DNA from: Paucisalibacillus algeriensis
Lineage (GTDB): Bacteria; Bacillota; Bacilli; Bacillales; Amphibacillaceae
Assembly (NCBI RefSeq): GCF_000577245.1
Contig: NZ_CBYO010000022.1
Location: 62,001-126,000, forward strand
DNA length: 64,000 nucleotides
Direction: 5' to 3'
Every line of letters begins with the position of its first letter. Within the stretch, counting starts at the first letter, position 1. Under the pieces are notes generated by a model, which did not search any database, had not been told where the DNA came from, and saw only the letters and a list, made by a program, of their open reading frames with translations. The translations under genes were made by a program, and so were the position numbers. This document shows positions 33,271 to 42,028 of the stretch, piece by piece.

Positions 33271-34883
33271 TCAGATGAACTCCATTTAAACGTATAGTTT
33301 GCTTTACCCAATACAAATTCATCATTCTCATTTAGCGCATAAACTTTATAAGGTACCAATGTATTTCCATTTAACTTTGTTCCATTTTTCGAACCTAAAT
33401 CTTTTATCCCATAACTAGTAGAATCAACCCTAATAATCTCTGCATGAATTCTAGAAACACCTGTTGCCTCATCTGTAAAATGTACGGAATCTGCATTTCT
33501 ACCAATTAAGAAATTCCTATTATTAATTACAATTGTTTTGACCTTCCCATCGTCTCCAGTTCGGTGTAGTAGTGCTAACACTTCATCTTTCTCTTGAAAA
33601 TCAAGGTTAGCTTCATCTTCTAATAACACGGTGTCATCTGAATCAACCGTTAACAAGGTTGTATCCATAGAAGCAGCCACACCTGGTTCAGGGGAATAGA
33701 AGTCTTGGAAACTAGATGAAGCGACTCTACTTTGTTGTGTTGGCACTTGATTATATGTTCTTTCCACTGGTTGAGGTGGTGTTTGATTATATACAGTTGG
33801 TCTTACTGCCATATTTGGTTGTTGTGGTTGTGATTGAGGTGCTTGCTGTCTATGCATAGTTGTATTTTTTCCTTCATCCACATTTTCACCAGCAACCGGT
33901 ATTTCAATTGGAGTTACACCTGGTCGCCAAAATTTTGCAAAGACAATTAAAGCAACAACGATTAGAACCGATACACCACCACATATACCAAGAATGACAG
34001 TGGTTGGATTCGAGTCATATAATTTCCAGGTCAGTGCTAAAGCAAGTGCTGCACCTGCAAACATATATACTTTTTGCCTTGAAGTTAACGGCGGGAGTTT
34101 CTTTTTAACTTTTTTCTTAGATTTCTTTTGGCTCCGTGGCACAACATCATCATAATTCGGATCTGTGGTCTGCTGTCCAGACTTTAGTCCTTGATTTGCT
34201 TTAACGGGACCCTGTGTTGAGGTTGCTGATCCATCCATAGCCATTCCAGCATTAGTTGTGTTATAAGAGTCATACGATTGGAATTGGTTTACATTGGAAC
34301 GTAAAGAGATTAATTCTAGGAATAATTTCTTTAGTCCGGTAAGACTAAAGGAAGAATTCTTAATATAGTTTAAGATACTCTTAAACTCATTTCCTTGTAG
34401 CCCTTCTACCTCACCAGCAATATCGGTTAGCAATTGCTTCATTTCATCTGCTAAAGATGTATTCTTCTTTAAATCCTTAATCGGTAAGTATACCAAGGAA
34501 ACATCACTTGCATTTTCTCCAACATAAATTAGGTCAGATCGTAATACAAAATTCTCTTGGTTAAGCATGTATGAACTACTATCTTCTAAAGCCTTAATAA
34601 TAGACAAGAATAATTGGTAATAATCATTCATACTGGTACTGTTATTTCTAAAATAGGATGTAACCTTATTTTTGGAATTGATGTTAAAATGAAGTCTTGT
34701 AGTTAAATCAATATTCTCAACTGTCATGGCTAGTAAGTGCGGAATCCTGTTCGATTGCATCATTTTCAATTGAACAGAATTTAAGTTATTGGCAGATAAT
34801 TTCTGTCCATCTTTCTCTTTAAACACGATGGATTGACCATTTTGATGTACATATTCAAATGTTAAATTATAGATAGTCCCCAT
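33267..34883 (-). CDS. FHA-domain membrane protein with DUF6382-like N-terminus
   Basis: The 538-residue protein starts with a 200-residue domain (MGTIYNLTFEYVHQNGQSIV onward) of the DUF6382 type, which looks like another degenerate kinase-like or EssB-like fold. A linker follows, then two adjacent membrane helices at about 268-285 and 291-312, and a Gln/Pro-rich stretch. The C-terminal FHA domain (about 455-535) has the motifs FLIGRNADSV, then GVSRIHAEI and LGSKNGTKLNG that bind phosphothreonine. It is therefore the probable reader of the kinase in this cluster. Its stop overlaps the phosphatase start by four bases (ATGA). Confidence 0.85.
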   Translation of the reverse strand: MGTIYNLTFEYVHQNGQSIVFKEKDGQKLSANNLNSVQLKMMQSNRIPHLLAMTVENIDLTTRLHFNINSKNKVTSYFRNNSTSMNDYYQLFLSIIKALEDSSSYMLNQENFVLRSDLIYVGENASDVSLVYLPIKDLKKNTSLADEMKQLLTDIAGEVEGLQGNEFKSILNYIKNSSFSLTGLKKLFLELISLRSNVNQFQSYDSYNTTNAGMAMDGSATSTQGPVKANQGLKSGQQTTDPNYDDVVPRSQKKSKKKVKKKLPPLTSRQKVYMFAGAALALALTWKLYDSNPTTVILGICGGVSVLIVVALIVFAKFWRPGVTPIEIPVAGENVDEGKNTTMHRQQAPQSQPQQPNMAVRPTVYNQTPPQPVERTYNQVPTQQSRVASSSFQDFYSPEPGVAASMDTTLLTVDSDDTVLLEDEANLDFQEKDEVLALLHRTGDDGKVKTIVINNRNFLIGRNADSVHFTDEATGVSRIHAEIIRVDSTSYGIKDLGSKNGTKLNGNTLVPYKVYALNENDEFVLGKANYTFKWSSSE

Positions 34884-34919
34884 TATTTTCCTCCTATATA
34901 TGAAACTTGTGTGGTATGG

Positions 34920-35447
34920 TTAGCTATAAGCGTAAAACATATAATAATAGGTGAGTACAACTGCTGGTATCACTGCATACATAAAGGGGAATCGTGTGCT
35001 TTTTGTTGTTTTAAATTCTTCTAATCTACTAAGGTCCTTTGACAATATGGAACCTACAAAAGCAAAAAAGGCACTTGTCATTTTCTGTAGGAAGGTTCTT
35101 GTAAATAGTAATATGACGATTCCAAGTAAACCAGCAACAATAATAGAATACATCATCATATATAACACGATTTGAACTCCAACTATCGCTCCAATTCCCG
35201 CAAACAGCTTTACATCCCCTGCTCCTATTGCCTTAAAAATATATAGTACTAGAAATATTGCCCCAGCTACCAGTAGTCCCAAGAAGGAGAAGATTAACCC
35301 ATCAATTCCCCCACTAACCATATGAAATATAATACCTACTAGCATTCCTCCAGCAGTTAACCAATTGGGAATCTTATGATACTTGACGTCATAAATGAGT
35401 GCGATGATTAAATAAACAAACAACAAATAATCTTGAACTTGGAGCAT
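34920..35447 (-). CDS. Prepilin peptidase, TadV/CpaA-like (A24)
   Basis: The start at 35447 (MLQVQDYLLFVYLIIAL) is chosen because GGAGGGTAAAG precedes it; the longer frame from 35501 would overlap the upstream gene. The protein is about 175 residues with six helices and the two catalytic aspartates of A24 peptidases: ALIYDVKYHKIPNW near residue 20, and AIGAGDVKLFAG near 78-89. It lacks the N-terminal methyltransferase domain, as usual in TadV/CpaA. It should cleave the Flp-type prepilin at 41781 and the TadE-like proteins after their glycine. Confidence 0.9.
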   Translation of the reverse strand: MLQVQDYLLFVYLIIALIYDVKYHKIPNWLTAGGMLVGIIFHMVSGGIDGLIFSFLGLLVAGAIFLVLYIFKAIGAGDVKLFAGIGAIVGVQIVLYMMMYSIIVAGLLGIVILLFTRTFLQKMTSAFFAFVGSILSKDLSRLEEFKTTKSTRFPFMYAVIPAVVLTYYYMFYAYS

Positions 35448-35485
35448 CTTTACCCTCCGATCAGGATATGGATTTTCGTACAAAA

Positions 35486-36079
35486 CTATGATCCATTCCA
35501 TACTCTTTCAAAAGCAGTCTTTTTTAATACAATTTCCTTATCCACAAATGGGATAGATAAATCAAACCTGTATTCCACATTAACTTCTAGATAAGCATCT
35601 GTACCACCTACTAAGCTCGGAATCTCTACATTTGTAACTTTTAAATTAGATTCGTCAAAAAAATTCCATCCACCGGTTGCCTCCCTAAACTTATCCTGGA
35701 CAGTAGGTTCGATAATACCCTTCAAATTACTTTCAAAAAAATTTTCAATAGCACCTTGATAATCAATTCCTAAAAAATTCAAACCTTCTTTTACCAATGC
35801 CATTCCCTCAGTAATGTTCACATTACTTGCATCTTCAATTGTTTGAATTTTATTATTAATAAAGCTTGTTGCACCATCCTTTGCAACCTGAACTGGATAA
35901 GCGTAAGCCACCACAAGCTCAGTTGTTTCTGAAGCTGCTTTATACAGTGCCATATCTGCTACAGCGAGGCGTATAAACATCGTTAAAAATATAATAAAAA
36001 ACAAGAAAAATGGTAGAATCATAGCAGCTTCTAATGTTATACTCCCATCTTCTTTCCTTAGATGTTTTATGATCATCAC
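35486..36079 (-). CDS. TadE-like pseudopilin (second copy)
   Basis: The 197-residue protein starts with a short basic leader and a prepilin-type cleavage site, KEDGSITLEAAMILPFFLFF, with Gly before the cut and Glu at position +5. One hydrophobic helix follows, then about 150 residues of soluble domain. This is the TadE/TadG layout. It differs clearly from the other TadE-like protein at 41154, so two distinct minor pilins exist in one cluster. It lies between the lipoprotein genes and the prepilin peptidase gene. Confidence 0.8.
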   Translation of the reverse strand: MMIIKHLRKEDGSITLEAAMILPFFLFFIIFLTMFIRLAVADMALYKAASETTELVVAYAYPVQVAKDGATSFINNKIQTIEDASNVNITEGMALVKEGLNFLGIDYQGAIENFFESNLKGIIEPTVQDKFREATGGWNFFDESNLKVTNVEIPSLVGGTDAYLEVNVEYRFDLSIPFVDKEIVLKKTAFERVWNGS

Positions 36080-36104
36080 CTCTTTCTTGTACCTTTTTTA
36101 CATA

Positions 36105-36719
36105 CTATTTAGCTTCATCAGCTGTAAAATGAAACGTTAACTTATTTAAATAATCTCGTTTATAACCAAAATATAGAATATAACTATCGGAACGATGATC
36201 CGCGTCTATTAGCATCTCACCGGTAAGTTCTTCTCCTGGTTCAATGGTTCCTAGATCAAAAAATGCGTCTTTAAATAATTTGATTCTATTCGCAATCCCG
36301 ATCAAATCACTACGACCTGTCACGGCATCATTCTTTATCTGAGCCAGGTTATCTCCATCTACTAACACTGGATACTCGACTCCTTGTTTTGAAATCCCGA
36401 TATCTCCATGATTTTTAACAGTGAAATTTGCTAGTACATAAACTCGATCAGGATGAGCTCTAGATGCTGCTGCATCACCGTCAATTTCATCTACCACTTT
36501 TACAGAGTTTAGTGTTATTTCTAAGATATTTTTATTTCCTATATCAACGGTATAGCCAGTATCTCCAATTTTTAGTTCATATTGATCTTTTATTTCAATT
36601 GGTTCTGTGTTAGCATTTTCTATCAAATCTTTTGGGACTGCCGAAGCTGCACCACCACATCCAATTAATAAGGTTGAAACAATTGCTAATATGCCTAAGA
36701 TTAAAAATTTTCTTTTCAC
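36105..36719 (-). CDS. Divergent DUF4352-like lipoprotein in Tad cluster
   Basis: The 204-residue protein has a lipoprotein signal (ILAIVSTLLIGCGG, Cys about 21). The beta-rich domain carries the YELKIGDTGYTVDIG segment and a VYVLANFTVKNHGDIGI strand as in DUF4352 proteins, which often sit at the outer face of the membrane. It is more distant from the next three genes than they are from one another. It probably shares an ancestor with them and differs in the C-terminal half, which lacks the shared YYFRKxPGN motif. The role in the cluster is unknown. Confidence 0.75.
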   Translation of the reverse strand: MKRKFLILGILAIVSTLLIGCGGAASAVPKDLIENANTEPIEIKDQYELKIGDTGYTVDIGNKNILEITLNSVKVVDEIDGDAAASRAHPDRVYVLANFTVKNHGDIGISKQGVEYPVLVDGDNLAQIKNDAVTGRSDLIGIANRIKLFKDAFFDLGTIEPGEELTGEMLIDADHRSDSYILYFGYKRDYLNKLTFHFTADEAK

Positions 36720-36766
36720 TGTTATTTGATGTCCTTCCTTTTAATAGGTTGATAGATTGGTAGTAT

Positions 36767-37306
36767 TTAATTTGCTTCACTGGCCTTAATTGTCCAAATT
36801 ACCTGGTTACTACTTCCAGCCGCTACGTTTCCCGGATTTTTTCTAAAATAGTATTCTTCTGCATCATAAACGAATGTAATAAATTTACCTTCCATTTCTT
36901 CATTAGGTTCTAATTTCCCAGATAATTTTTCAAAGCCATCAAAAAACTCTGATCCATCCGAAAAGCCACTTCCCTCAAGATTTTCAGTTACTTCCAGTGA
37001 ATAAATAATATCTTCTACATTTTGAGTTTCCTCACTAGTATTTTTAACAATAAAATCTAATATAATAAATCTATCTAAATCAGATTCTTCTCCATTAATC
37101 TCATCTTCCAATTTTGCTGAAACAAGTGTAACATCATACGTCCCTAATGTTGTGTCAAATGTCCCTGTATCACCAATTCCTAAATCAAGTTGATCGTCTA
37201 CTTTTACATCAAAAACTCCATTTGAATTTTCATCATCATTACCACAAGCTGTTAACACAACTGATAGTGCAAACATGACTATAATACTTATCATTTTTTT
37301 CTTCAT
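36767..37306 (-). CDS. DUF4352-like lipoprotein, tandem copy 1
   Basis: The 179-residue protein has the lipobox VVLTACGNDD and a short linker before the domain. From DQLDLGIGDTGTFDTTLGTY to the end EEYYFRKNPGNVAAGSSNQV and IWTIKASEAN it closely matches the copy at 38249, so the pair is a recent duplication. The linker is much shorter than in its two sisters (about 10 residues after Cys versus 45-50). The protein should be tethered to the outer membrane face by lipid. A 143-bp gap precedes the next copy. Confidence 0.82.
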   Translation of the reverse strand: MKKKMISIIVMFALSVVLTACGNDDENSNGVFDVKVDDQLDLGIGDTGTFDTTLGTYDVTLVSAKLEDEINGEESDLDRFIILDFIVKNTSEETQNVEDIIYSLEVTENLEGSGFSDGSEFFDGFEKLSGKLEPNEEMEGKFITFVYDAEEYYFRKNPGNVAAGSSNQVIWTIKASEAN

Positions 37307-37449
37307 GTTCTACCTCCTCTTTAATTAATCTGCGTAGATTATTCTTCTTAAAAATAATTGTTATAATCTACTATAAAAAACCGTTATGTAATACTGTGTA
37401 ACTATGCAGCATATATAATTTAAATTTATAATAGGTTTTATGGTTTTAA

Positions 37450-38091
37450 CTAGCGGGCGTCGTCAGCTTTAATTGTCCAGATAACTTGGTTACTACTGCC
37501 TCCAGTTATATTACCGGTGTCCTTTTTAAAATAATACTCTTCAGCAGTATAAACATCTGTAATAAATTGACCTGATTTCTCTTCTCCAGCACCCAATATA
37601 CCTACAAATTTTTCAATACTATCAAAATCTTCTGCACCATCATAGGAGTTAGAACCATCTAAATCACTTGAAACCCCCATTGATTCCATTATCTCTTCAA
37701 TATTAATTTCGTTTTCACTTAAATTCTTAATAGTAATCTCAAGTAAAATTAATTCATCCAGTAGGGTTTCTTCTCCGTCAAATTCAGCACCTAAAAGTTT
37801 TGCACTATTTAATGTCATTTCGTATGTACCTAGCGTTGTCTCAATAGTACCTGTATCACCAATCTCCAAATCAAGTTGATCATCTACTTTGAGTTCAAAA
37901 ACTCCACTAGATTCTTCTTCCTCAGTTGTTTCATCTCCTTTATCAGAAACAGCGTCAGCAGTATCATCCTCTTGTTGCTCTGTATTATCTAATGAGGATT
38001 CTTCAAGTGCACTGTCTGTACCAGCATTACTACACGCAGCTAACAACATTGAAAATGTAAACACTATGGTAATCATTATTGTATTCTTCAT
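37450..38091 (-). CDS. DUF4352-like lipoprotein, tandem copy 2
   Basis: The 213-residue protein has the lipobox MLLAACSNAG, then an acidic Ser/Thr/Glu/Asp-rich linker of about 45 residues (EQQEDDTADAVSDKGDETTE), then the same domain (DQLDLEIGDTGTIETTLGTY) with more differences than between the flanking copies. It keeps the C-terminal YYFKKDTGN and SSNQVIWTIKA. A linker of this kind probably spans part of the wall. The TadG-like gene and four lipoproteins are consecutive, so these proteins may be pilus-associated wall components; that is inference. Confidence 0.82.
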   Translation of the reverse strand: MKNTIMITIVFTFSMLLAACSNAGTDSALEESSLDNTEQQEDDTADAVSDKGDETTEEEESSGVFELKVDDQLDLEIGDTGTIETTLGTYEMTLNSAKLLGAEFDGEETLLDELILLEITIKNLSENEINIEEIMESMGVSSDLDGSNSYDGAEDFDSIEKFVGILGAGEEKSGQFITDVYTAEEYYFKKDTGNITGGSSNQVIWTIKADDAR

Positions 38092-38248
38092 GTTTTACCA
38101 CCTCTTTAGTTCATCCTAAAGGGACTTTAAGAATAAATAACTACTAAAATATTTAAGAACTTATATGTATGTATTGCAGTATAGTCATTTTATAAACAAC
38201 TACACTGCATTGTTTATGTTGATTTTCATATTACTTGTATTAAAATTT

Positions 38249-38902
38249 TTATTGGGCTTCTTCAGCTTTAATTGTCCATATAACTTGGTTACTACTTCCT
38301 GCCGCAACGTTACCTGGGGTTTTTCTGAAATAATACTCATCAGAATCAAGAACAAAAGCTAGAAATTTCCCTTCAATTTCCTCATTGGGCTCTAATGGAC
38401 CTGACAATCTTTCAAAACCTTCAAAGTACTCCGATGCATCTGAATAACCACTTGCCTCAAGCATATCGGTAACCTCTAATGAATATATAATATCTTCAAC
38501 ATTCTGGGTTTCCTGACTTGTATTTTTCACAATAAAATCCAATATGATAAATCTATCTAAATCAGATGCTTCCCCATTAATCTCATCTTCCAACTTAGCA
38601 GAAACAAGAGTAACATCATATGTGCCTAGTGTTGTGTCAAAGGTACCAGTATCACCTAACCCTAAATCTAGTTGATCCTCAACATTTACTTCAAATACTC
38701 CACTGTTAGAGCCTTCACTATCATCCGATTCACTTTCCTCAACTGGGTCCGATACTCCATTACTTTTATCTTCCAGCTTTTCAGAATTATCTTCTTCCCC
38801 AACATCATCATTAGTAGTATTTGTGTTACCATCATCACTACAAGCTACTATTAATATAGAAAGTAGAAACATCACTACTATCAGCATCATTTTCTTCTTC
38901 AT
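38249..38902 (-). CDS. DUF4352-like lipoprotein, tandem copy 3
   Basis: The 217-residue protein has the lipobox SILIVACSDD and an acidic linker (EEDNSEKLEDKSNGVSDPVE). The domain matches the copy at 36767 for over 100 residues with few changes (FDTTLGTYDVTLVSAKLEDE and GNVAAGSSNQVIWTIKAEEA shared). It is the first of the tandem series read by the operon and lies 23 bp after the TadG-like gene. Separate intergenic gaps of 130-160 bp stand between the copies. Confidence 0.82.
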   Translation of the reverse strand: MKKKMMLIVVMFLLSILIVACSDDGNTNTTNDDVGEEDNSEKLEDKSNGVSDPVEESESDDSEGSNSGVFEVNVEDQLDLGLGDTGTFDTTLGTYDVTLVSAKLEDEINGEASDLDRFIILDFIVKNTSQETQNVEDIIYSLEVTDMLEASGYSDASEYFEGFERLSGPLEPNEEIEGKFLAFVLDSDEYYFRKTPGNVAAGSSNQVIWTIKAEEAQ

Positions 38903-38925
38903 GAAATACCACCTCTGTAATTTTG

Positions 38926-41124
38926 TTAATACGAATAATTAACTTTTTTTTCTATATAAAACTTATTTCCTTCTACTCTACCATTAATGACGTTAGTTGA
39001 TTCTAGTATATCGATTATTTGGGGTAAGAACCATAGGTCTACTGTTGCAGTTGCATTAGCAGAAACATAAGTTGATTTCTGTCTCAAATCCTGATTAGTT
39101 CCATTATGAAGTACAGCCATCAATCGTTCAAACTTGCTCCCTTCTGGATGAGCAAATAGGAATAATCTTAGATGATCTTTATAAGTCATCATAGGCCTCG
39201 GTTTACCAGGCCATAACTGAATAGGATTTCCATTAGTTATTCTAGTCATATCAACTGCAGTCTGTTTAAATGCGAAACCTAAAGCATAAGCCCAAATAAA
39301 CGGTCCAAACCCACGAGCCTCTGGTCTCATAAATCCAGCCGCTAGATTAATAGCAAATCGCACAGCAAATATTTCAGATAAAGCTGCTAAATAATTAGCT
39401 CCATAAGTTTCTAATCCGTATATGATATATTCCACCTGATTATTATCAAAGGAGTATGCGGCACTTCCATTAGCTGAAAAGTCATGACTCTTAAAGCGCA
39501 TCAGAATGTATTCATTAATATATACCTCATCCCTCGCTGATAGAAGCAAATTACCTAGATTCTTAAATAATGTATCAACAAAATTCAACGCTTCTTCAGC
39601 AGTGTCATCACGGTCCTCCATGGAAAATTCTCTATTATTTGCCACAATTGCTTCACCATATTCATTTGCTAATCTGCCAAGTTCTGATAATAATTCTGTA
39701 TCAGATATACCACCAGTTATTTGATCTTGGATATCATCCAATTGGTCTTTATTTTCTTCCATACCTTCATCAGCAGTCTCTTCTTCTTCTTCAATTTTTT
39801 CCTCGTTGTCTTTATATTCTTTTCTACCATCAGCTAGAATCGCTAATGCCTCTTCTAACTTACCTAGGCCATCATTTTGATAGGTCTTGATATCCTCTAC
39901 CGCTCCCTGAACATTTCTATGCGAAGTATTAAAATCTGATTCTACATATGATTTAAATAACTTCAGCTTATTTAGTAGAGCATTTGATTCGACACCACTA
40001 TTTGTTATTTTTCTCTGAGCCTGCTCGACTGCATCTTTTAAATTAGTAAACATTTCTTCTGGATATATATAGTCATCCAAGCTTCCCGCAGTATTCTCAG
40101 CTATTGTGCTTTCTCCTAAGTCTTCACTAATACTTTTAGCATCATCATAATCATTACCTGATTCATGATTATCAAGTGCATGCTGCATATCATCATTAAT
40201 TCCCTCAGCACCAATAATGAGCTCTAATGCTTCGTCTAATTTAGGAACAATAGTCTCTGTTTCCTCTATTAAATCATTTAATAGATTAAGTGAATTCTGT
40301 TTAAATTGGGATGTTTTATTTTTTAGATCTTCTATTTCATCTTCTATTTCCTTACGTTCATCACGATCGAGGTCACCATTTAGTTGTCCTTCAAGAGTTT
40401 CAATTCTATCCAAGTCTTCATTGTATTTATTGTGGTATTGGAAAATATCATATGTTACAGAAACATTAGGATAACTGGACCTACTTGATTCGGCCTCCAC
40501 TCTACCTCTCATATTTTCTAATATCGTTTTAGCTTCCTTCAGCAATTTTTCTACTTCATCTAACATTTCTTCACGAGATTTTGCTAGTTCATTTAACTGC
40601 TTAGAAATTTTTGCGTAATCGGAAGCTTGCTCCACTTGTTCAGATACTGATAAGAATCCTTGAATTATTGCTTCTCCCACTTCAACAGGTGCCTTATACT
40701 TCATTTCCTCAAGAATTTGATATTTTAAAATATCCTTATTAGCTAAGCTTCTTTCCAGATGTATATCTAAAGAGATTTCCCCCTCAACCGGTGTAAGATT
40801 GAGGAAATCAAAATGATCTCCCTCACCAGTTGAGAGGTTCTTAGCAAATACTTCTTTAAATATGGCCTCTGCCTTGCCTTGGTCCCCTTCGAAACCAAAG
40901 AGACCTTTATTTTGTAAGGATGTATTATACGACGACATCGTTGAGCGTAATGCTGTTTTTGCTGCTTCTTCGGTTTGCCGTTCCGCAATCATTATTCGTG
41001 CGTAATCAATTAGAACAGCATTGAATAACAATAGAAGTAAAGCAATGATAATCAAGTAAATGGAAACAGCACCATTTTCATTGATAATAAGCTTATGCCA
41101 AATTCTTTTGAATATCTGCTTCAC
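38926..41124 (-). CDS. Large TadG-like pilus-assembly protein with coiled coils
   Basis: The 732-residue protein begins with a short basic leader, NENGAVSIYLIIIALLLLLF and one membrane helix, close to TadG N-termini (Gly before the helix). Most of the rest is helical and charged (for example the Glu-rich segment near 455-470), predicted to form coiled coils. It ends in a compact region with GPFIWAYALGFAFKQTAVDM and a final strand-rich end. Typical TadG is 400-500 residues with a vWA domain, which I do not see here. It lies between TadE and the lipoproteins, and its position suggests a cell-wall-spanning scaffold. Confidence 0.78.
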   Translation of the reverse strand: MKQIFKRIWHKLIINENGAVSIYLIIIALLLLLFNAVLIDYARIMIAERQTEEAAKTALRSTMSSYNTSLQNKGLFGFEGDQGKAEAIFKEVFAKNLSTGEGDHFDFLNLTPVEGEISLDIHLERSLANKDILKYQILEEMKYKAPVEVGEAIIQGFLSVSEQVEQASDYAKISKQLNELAKSREEMLDEVEKLLKEAKTILENMRGRVEAESSRSSYPNVSVTYDIFQYHNKYNEDLDRIETLEGQLNGDLDRDERKEIEDEIEDLKNKTSQFKQNSLNLLNDLIEETETIVPKLDEALELIIGAEGINDDMQHALDNHESGNDYDDAKSISEDLGESTIAENTAGSLDDYIYPEEMFTNLKDAVEQAQRKITNSGVESNALLNKLKLFKSYVESDFNTSHRNVQGAVEDIKTYQNDGLGKLEEALAILADGRKEYKDNEEKIEEEEETADEGMEENKDQLDDIQDQITGGISDTELLSELGRLANEYGEAIVANNREFSMEDRDDTAEEALNFVDTLFKNLGNLLLSARDEVYINEYILMRFKSHDFSANGSAAYSFDNNQVEYIIYGLETYGANYLAALSEIFAVRFAINLAAGFMRPEARGFGPFIWAYALGFAFKQTAVDMTRITNGNPIQLWPGKPRPMMTYKDHLRLFLFAHPEGSKFERLMAVLHNGTNQDLRQKSTYVSANATATVDLWFLPQIIDILESTNVINGRVEGNKFYIEKKVNYSY

Positions 41125-41153
41125 CCATACCTCCCCCTCCCAATTCCAATAAG

Positions 41154-41768
41154 TTAACTGCCCCCATCATTCCTATTGAAAAATGGAATATATTTCCCCG
41201 CATGTGTTTTGAACTTTTCAAATCCATATAGAAGAAAGTCAGTATTTCGGATAATCTCTGTTTGTTCCACAACAGGGTGTCTTGCAGTTGCGCCAACTTT
41301 ATTTATCCCAAATATATCTGCCATTACGTCGGGAAGGGCGAGGTCTTTATCTAGTGAAACAACAATTTCTTGGACAAGTACCCCATTTTCAAAACTTACA
41401 TCTCCAGCATACTCTCCAACTCTATTCTTTTTCCTACTCACTGCACCACTATCTTCAACTGCTATCCCGAATTGACCAAAAAAGTTATTATTAGTAATTC
41501 TCCAATACAAACCATCATCATTCTTTGTTACATAATCAGACTGATCCATTTCTCCTGTAACAATATCCATCGTACTGCTTCCCCATGTTTGTGCCATGCG
41601 GGAAGCAATTTGATTGGCTTTATATTGAAGGGTAACTTTTTCATAGATTACTAAACTAAAAAATACAAACAAAAGAACAATAATGAGAAGAATTGGAAAG
41701 ATAATACTAGCTTCTAATGTAAAACTACCTTCATTCTCTTTCCTAAATCGACCAATCATTTTTCTCAT
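41154..41768 (-). CDS. TadE-like pseudopilin
   Basis: The 204-residue protein has a basic leader and the cleavage-site pattern ENEGSFTLEASIIFPILLII (Gly, then Glu at +5) with one hydrophobic helix, followed by a soluble domain rich in strands. This is the TadE family signature of a minor pilin processed by prepilin peptidase. It is 12 bp downstream of the Flp-type pilin gene and 29 bp before the TadG-like gene, in the usual Flp-TadE-TadG order. Confidence 0.83.
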   Translation of the reverse strand: MRKMIGRFRKENEGSFTLEASIIFPILLIIVLLFVFFSLVIYEKVTLQYKANQIASRMAQTWGSSTMDIVTGEMDQSDYVTKNDDGLYWRITNNNFFGQFGIAVEDSGAVSRKKNRVGEYAGDVSFENGVLVQEIVVSLDKDLALPDVMADIFGINKVGATARHPVVEQTEIIRNTDFLLYGFEKFKTHAGKYIPFFNRNDGGS

Positions 41769-41780
41769 TCAAATCTTCCT

Positions 41781-41975
41781 TTATTGTCCGCCTGGATTAA
41801 AATTATCAATATTTGAATTACCAAAGTTTAATAATTTATCAATCCATTGCATAATTGTTTTTCTAAATAATAAAGCAATGGCAACAATTACTGCGATGAT
41901 CAATAAAATTTCTAGTGTTTGCAACCCCTCTTCATCTTTCCAAAACTTTGACATAAAATTCTTTACTTTCTCCAT
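41781..41975 (-). CDS. Flp-type major prepilin
   Basis: The 64-residue protein matches Flp pilins: a basic leader (MEKVKNFMSKFWKDEEG), a cut predicted after Gly17, LQTLE with Glu at +5, and a single hydrophobic helix (ILLIIAVIVAIALLF). A short hydrophilic tail follows (FGNSNIDNFNPGGQ). An AGGAGG-type site precedes the ATG. Its short length and place next to TadC and TadE identify it as the pilus structural subunit. Confidence 0.88.
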   Translation of the reverse strand: MEKVKNFMSKFWKDEEGLQTLEILLIIAVIVAIALLFRKTIMQWIDKLLNFGNSNIDNFNPGGQ

Positions 41976-42028
41976 CCTTTTTTCCTCCTAATAGTTAAGT
42001 AATTTATTAATTTTATAGATAACCTGAA

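Noticed and set aside
35486-35501. Overlap of the prepilin peptidase gene with the upstream gene
   Set aside because: It arises only from the long frame; the start at 35447 has its own GGAGGG site.
39506-40474. Plus-strand frames within the TadG-like gene
   Set aside because: Ser-rich shadow frames of a Glu-rich coding strand without ribosome binding sites.
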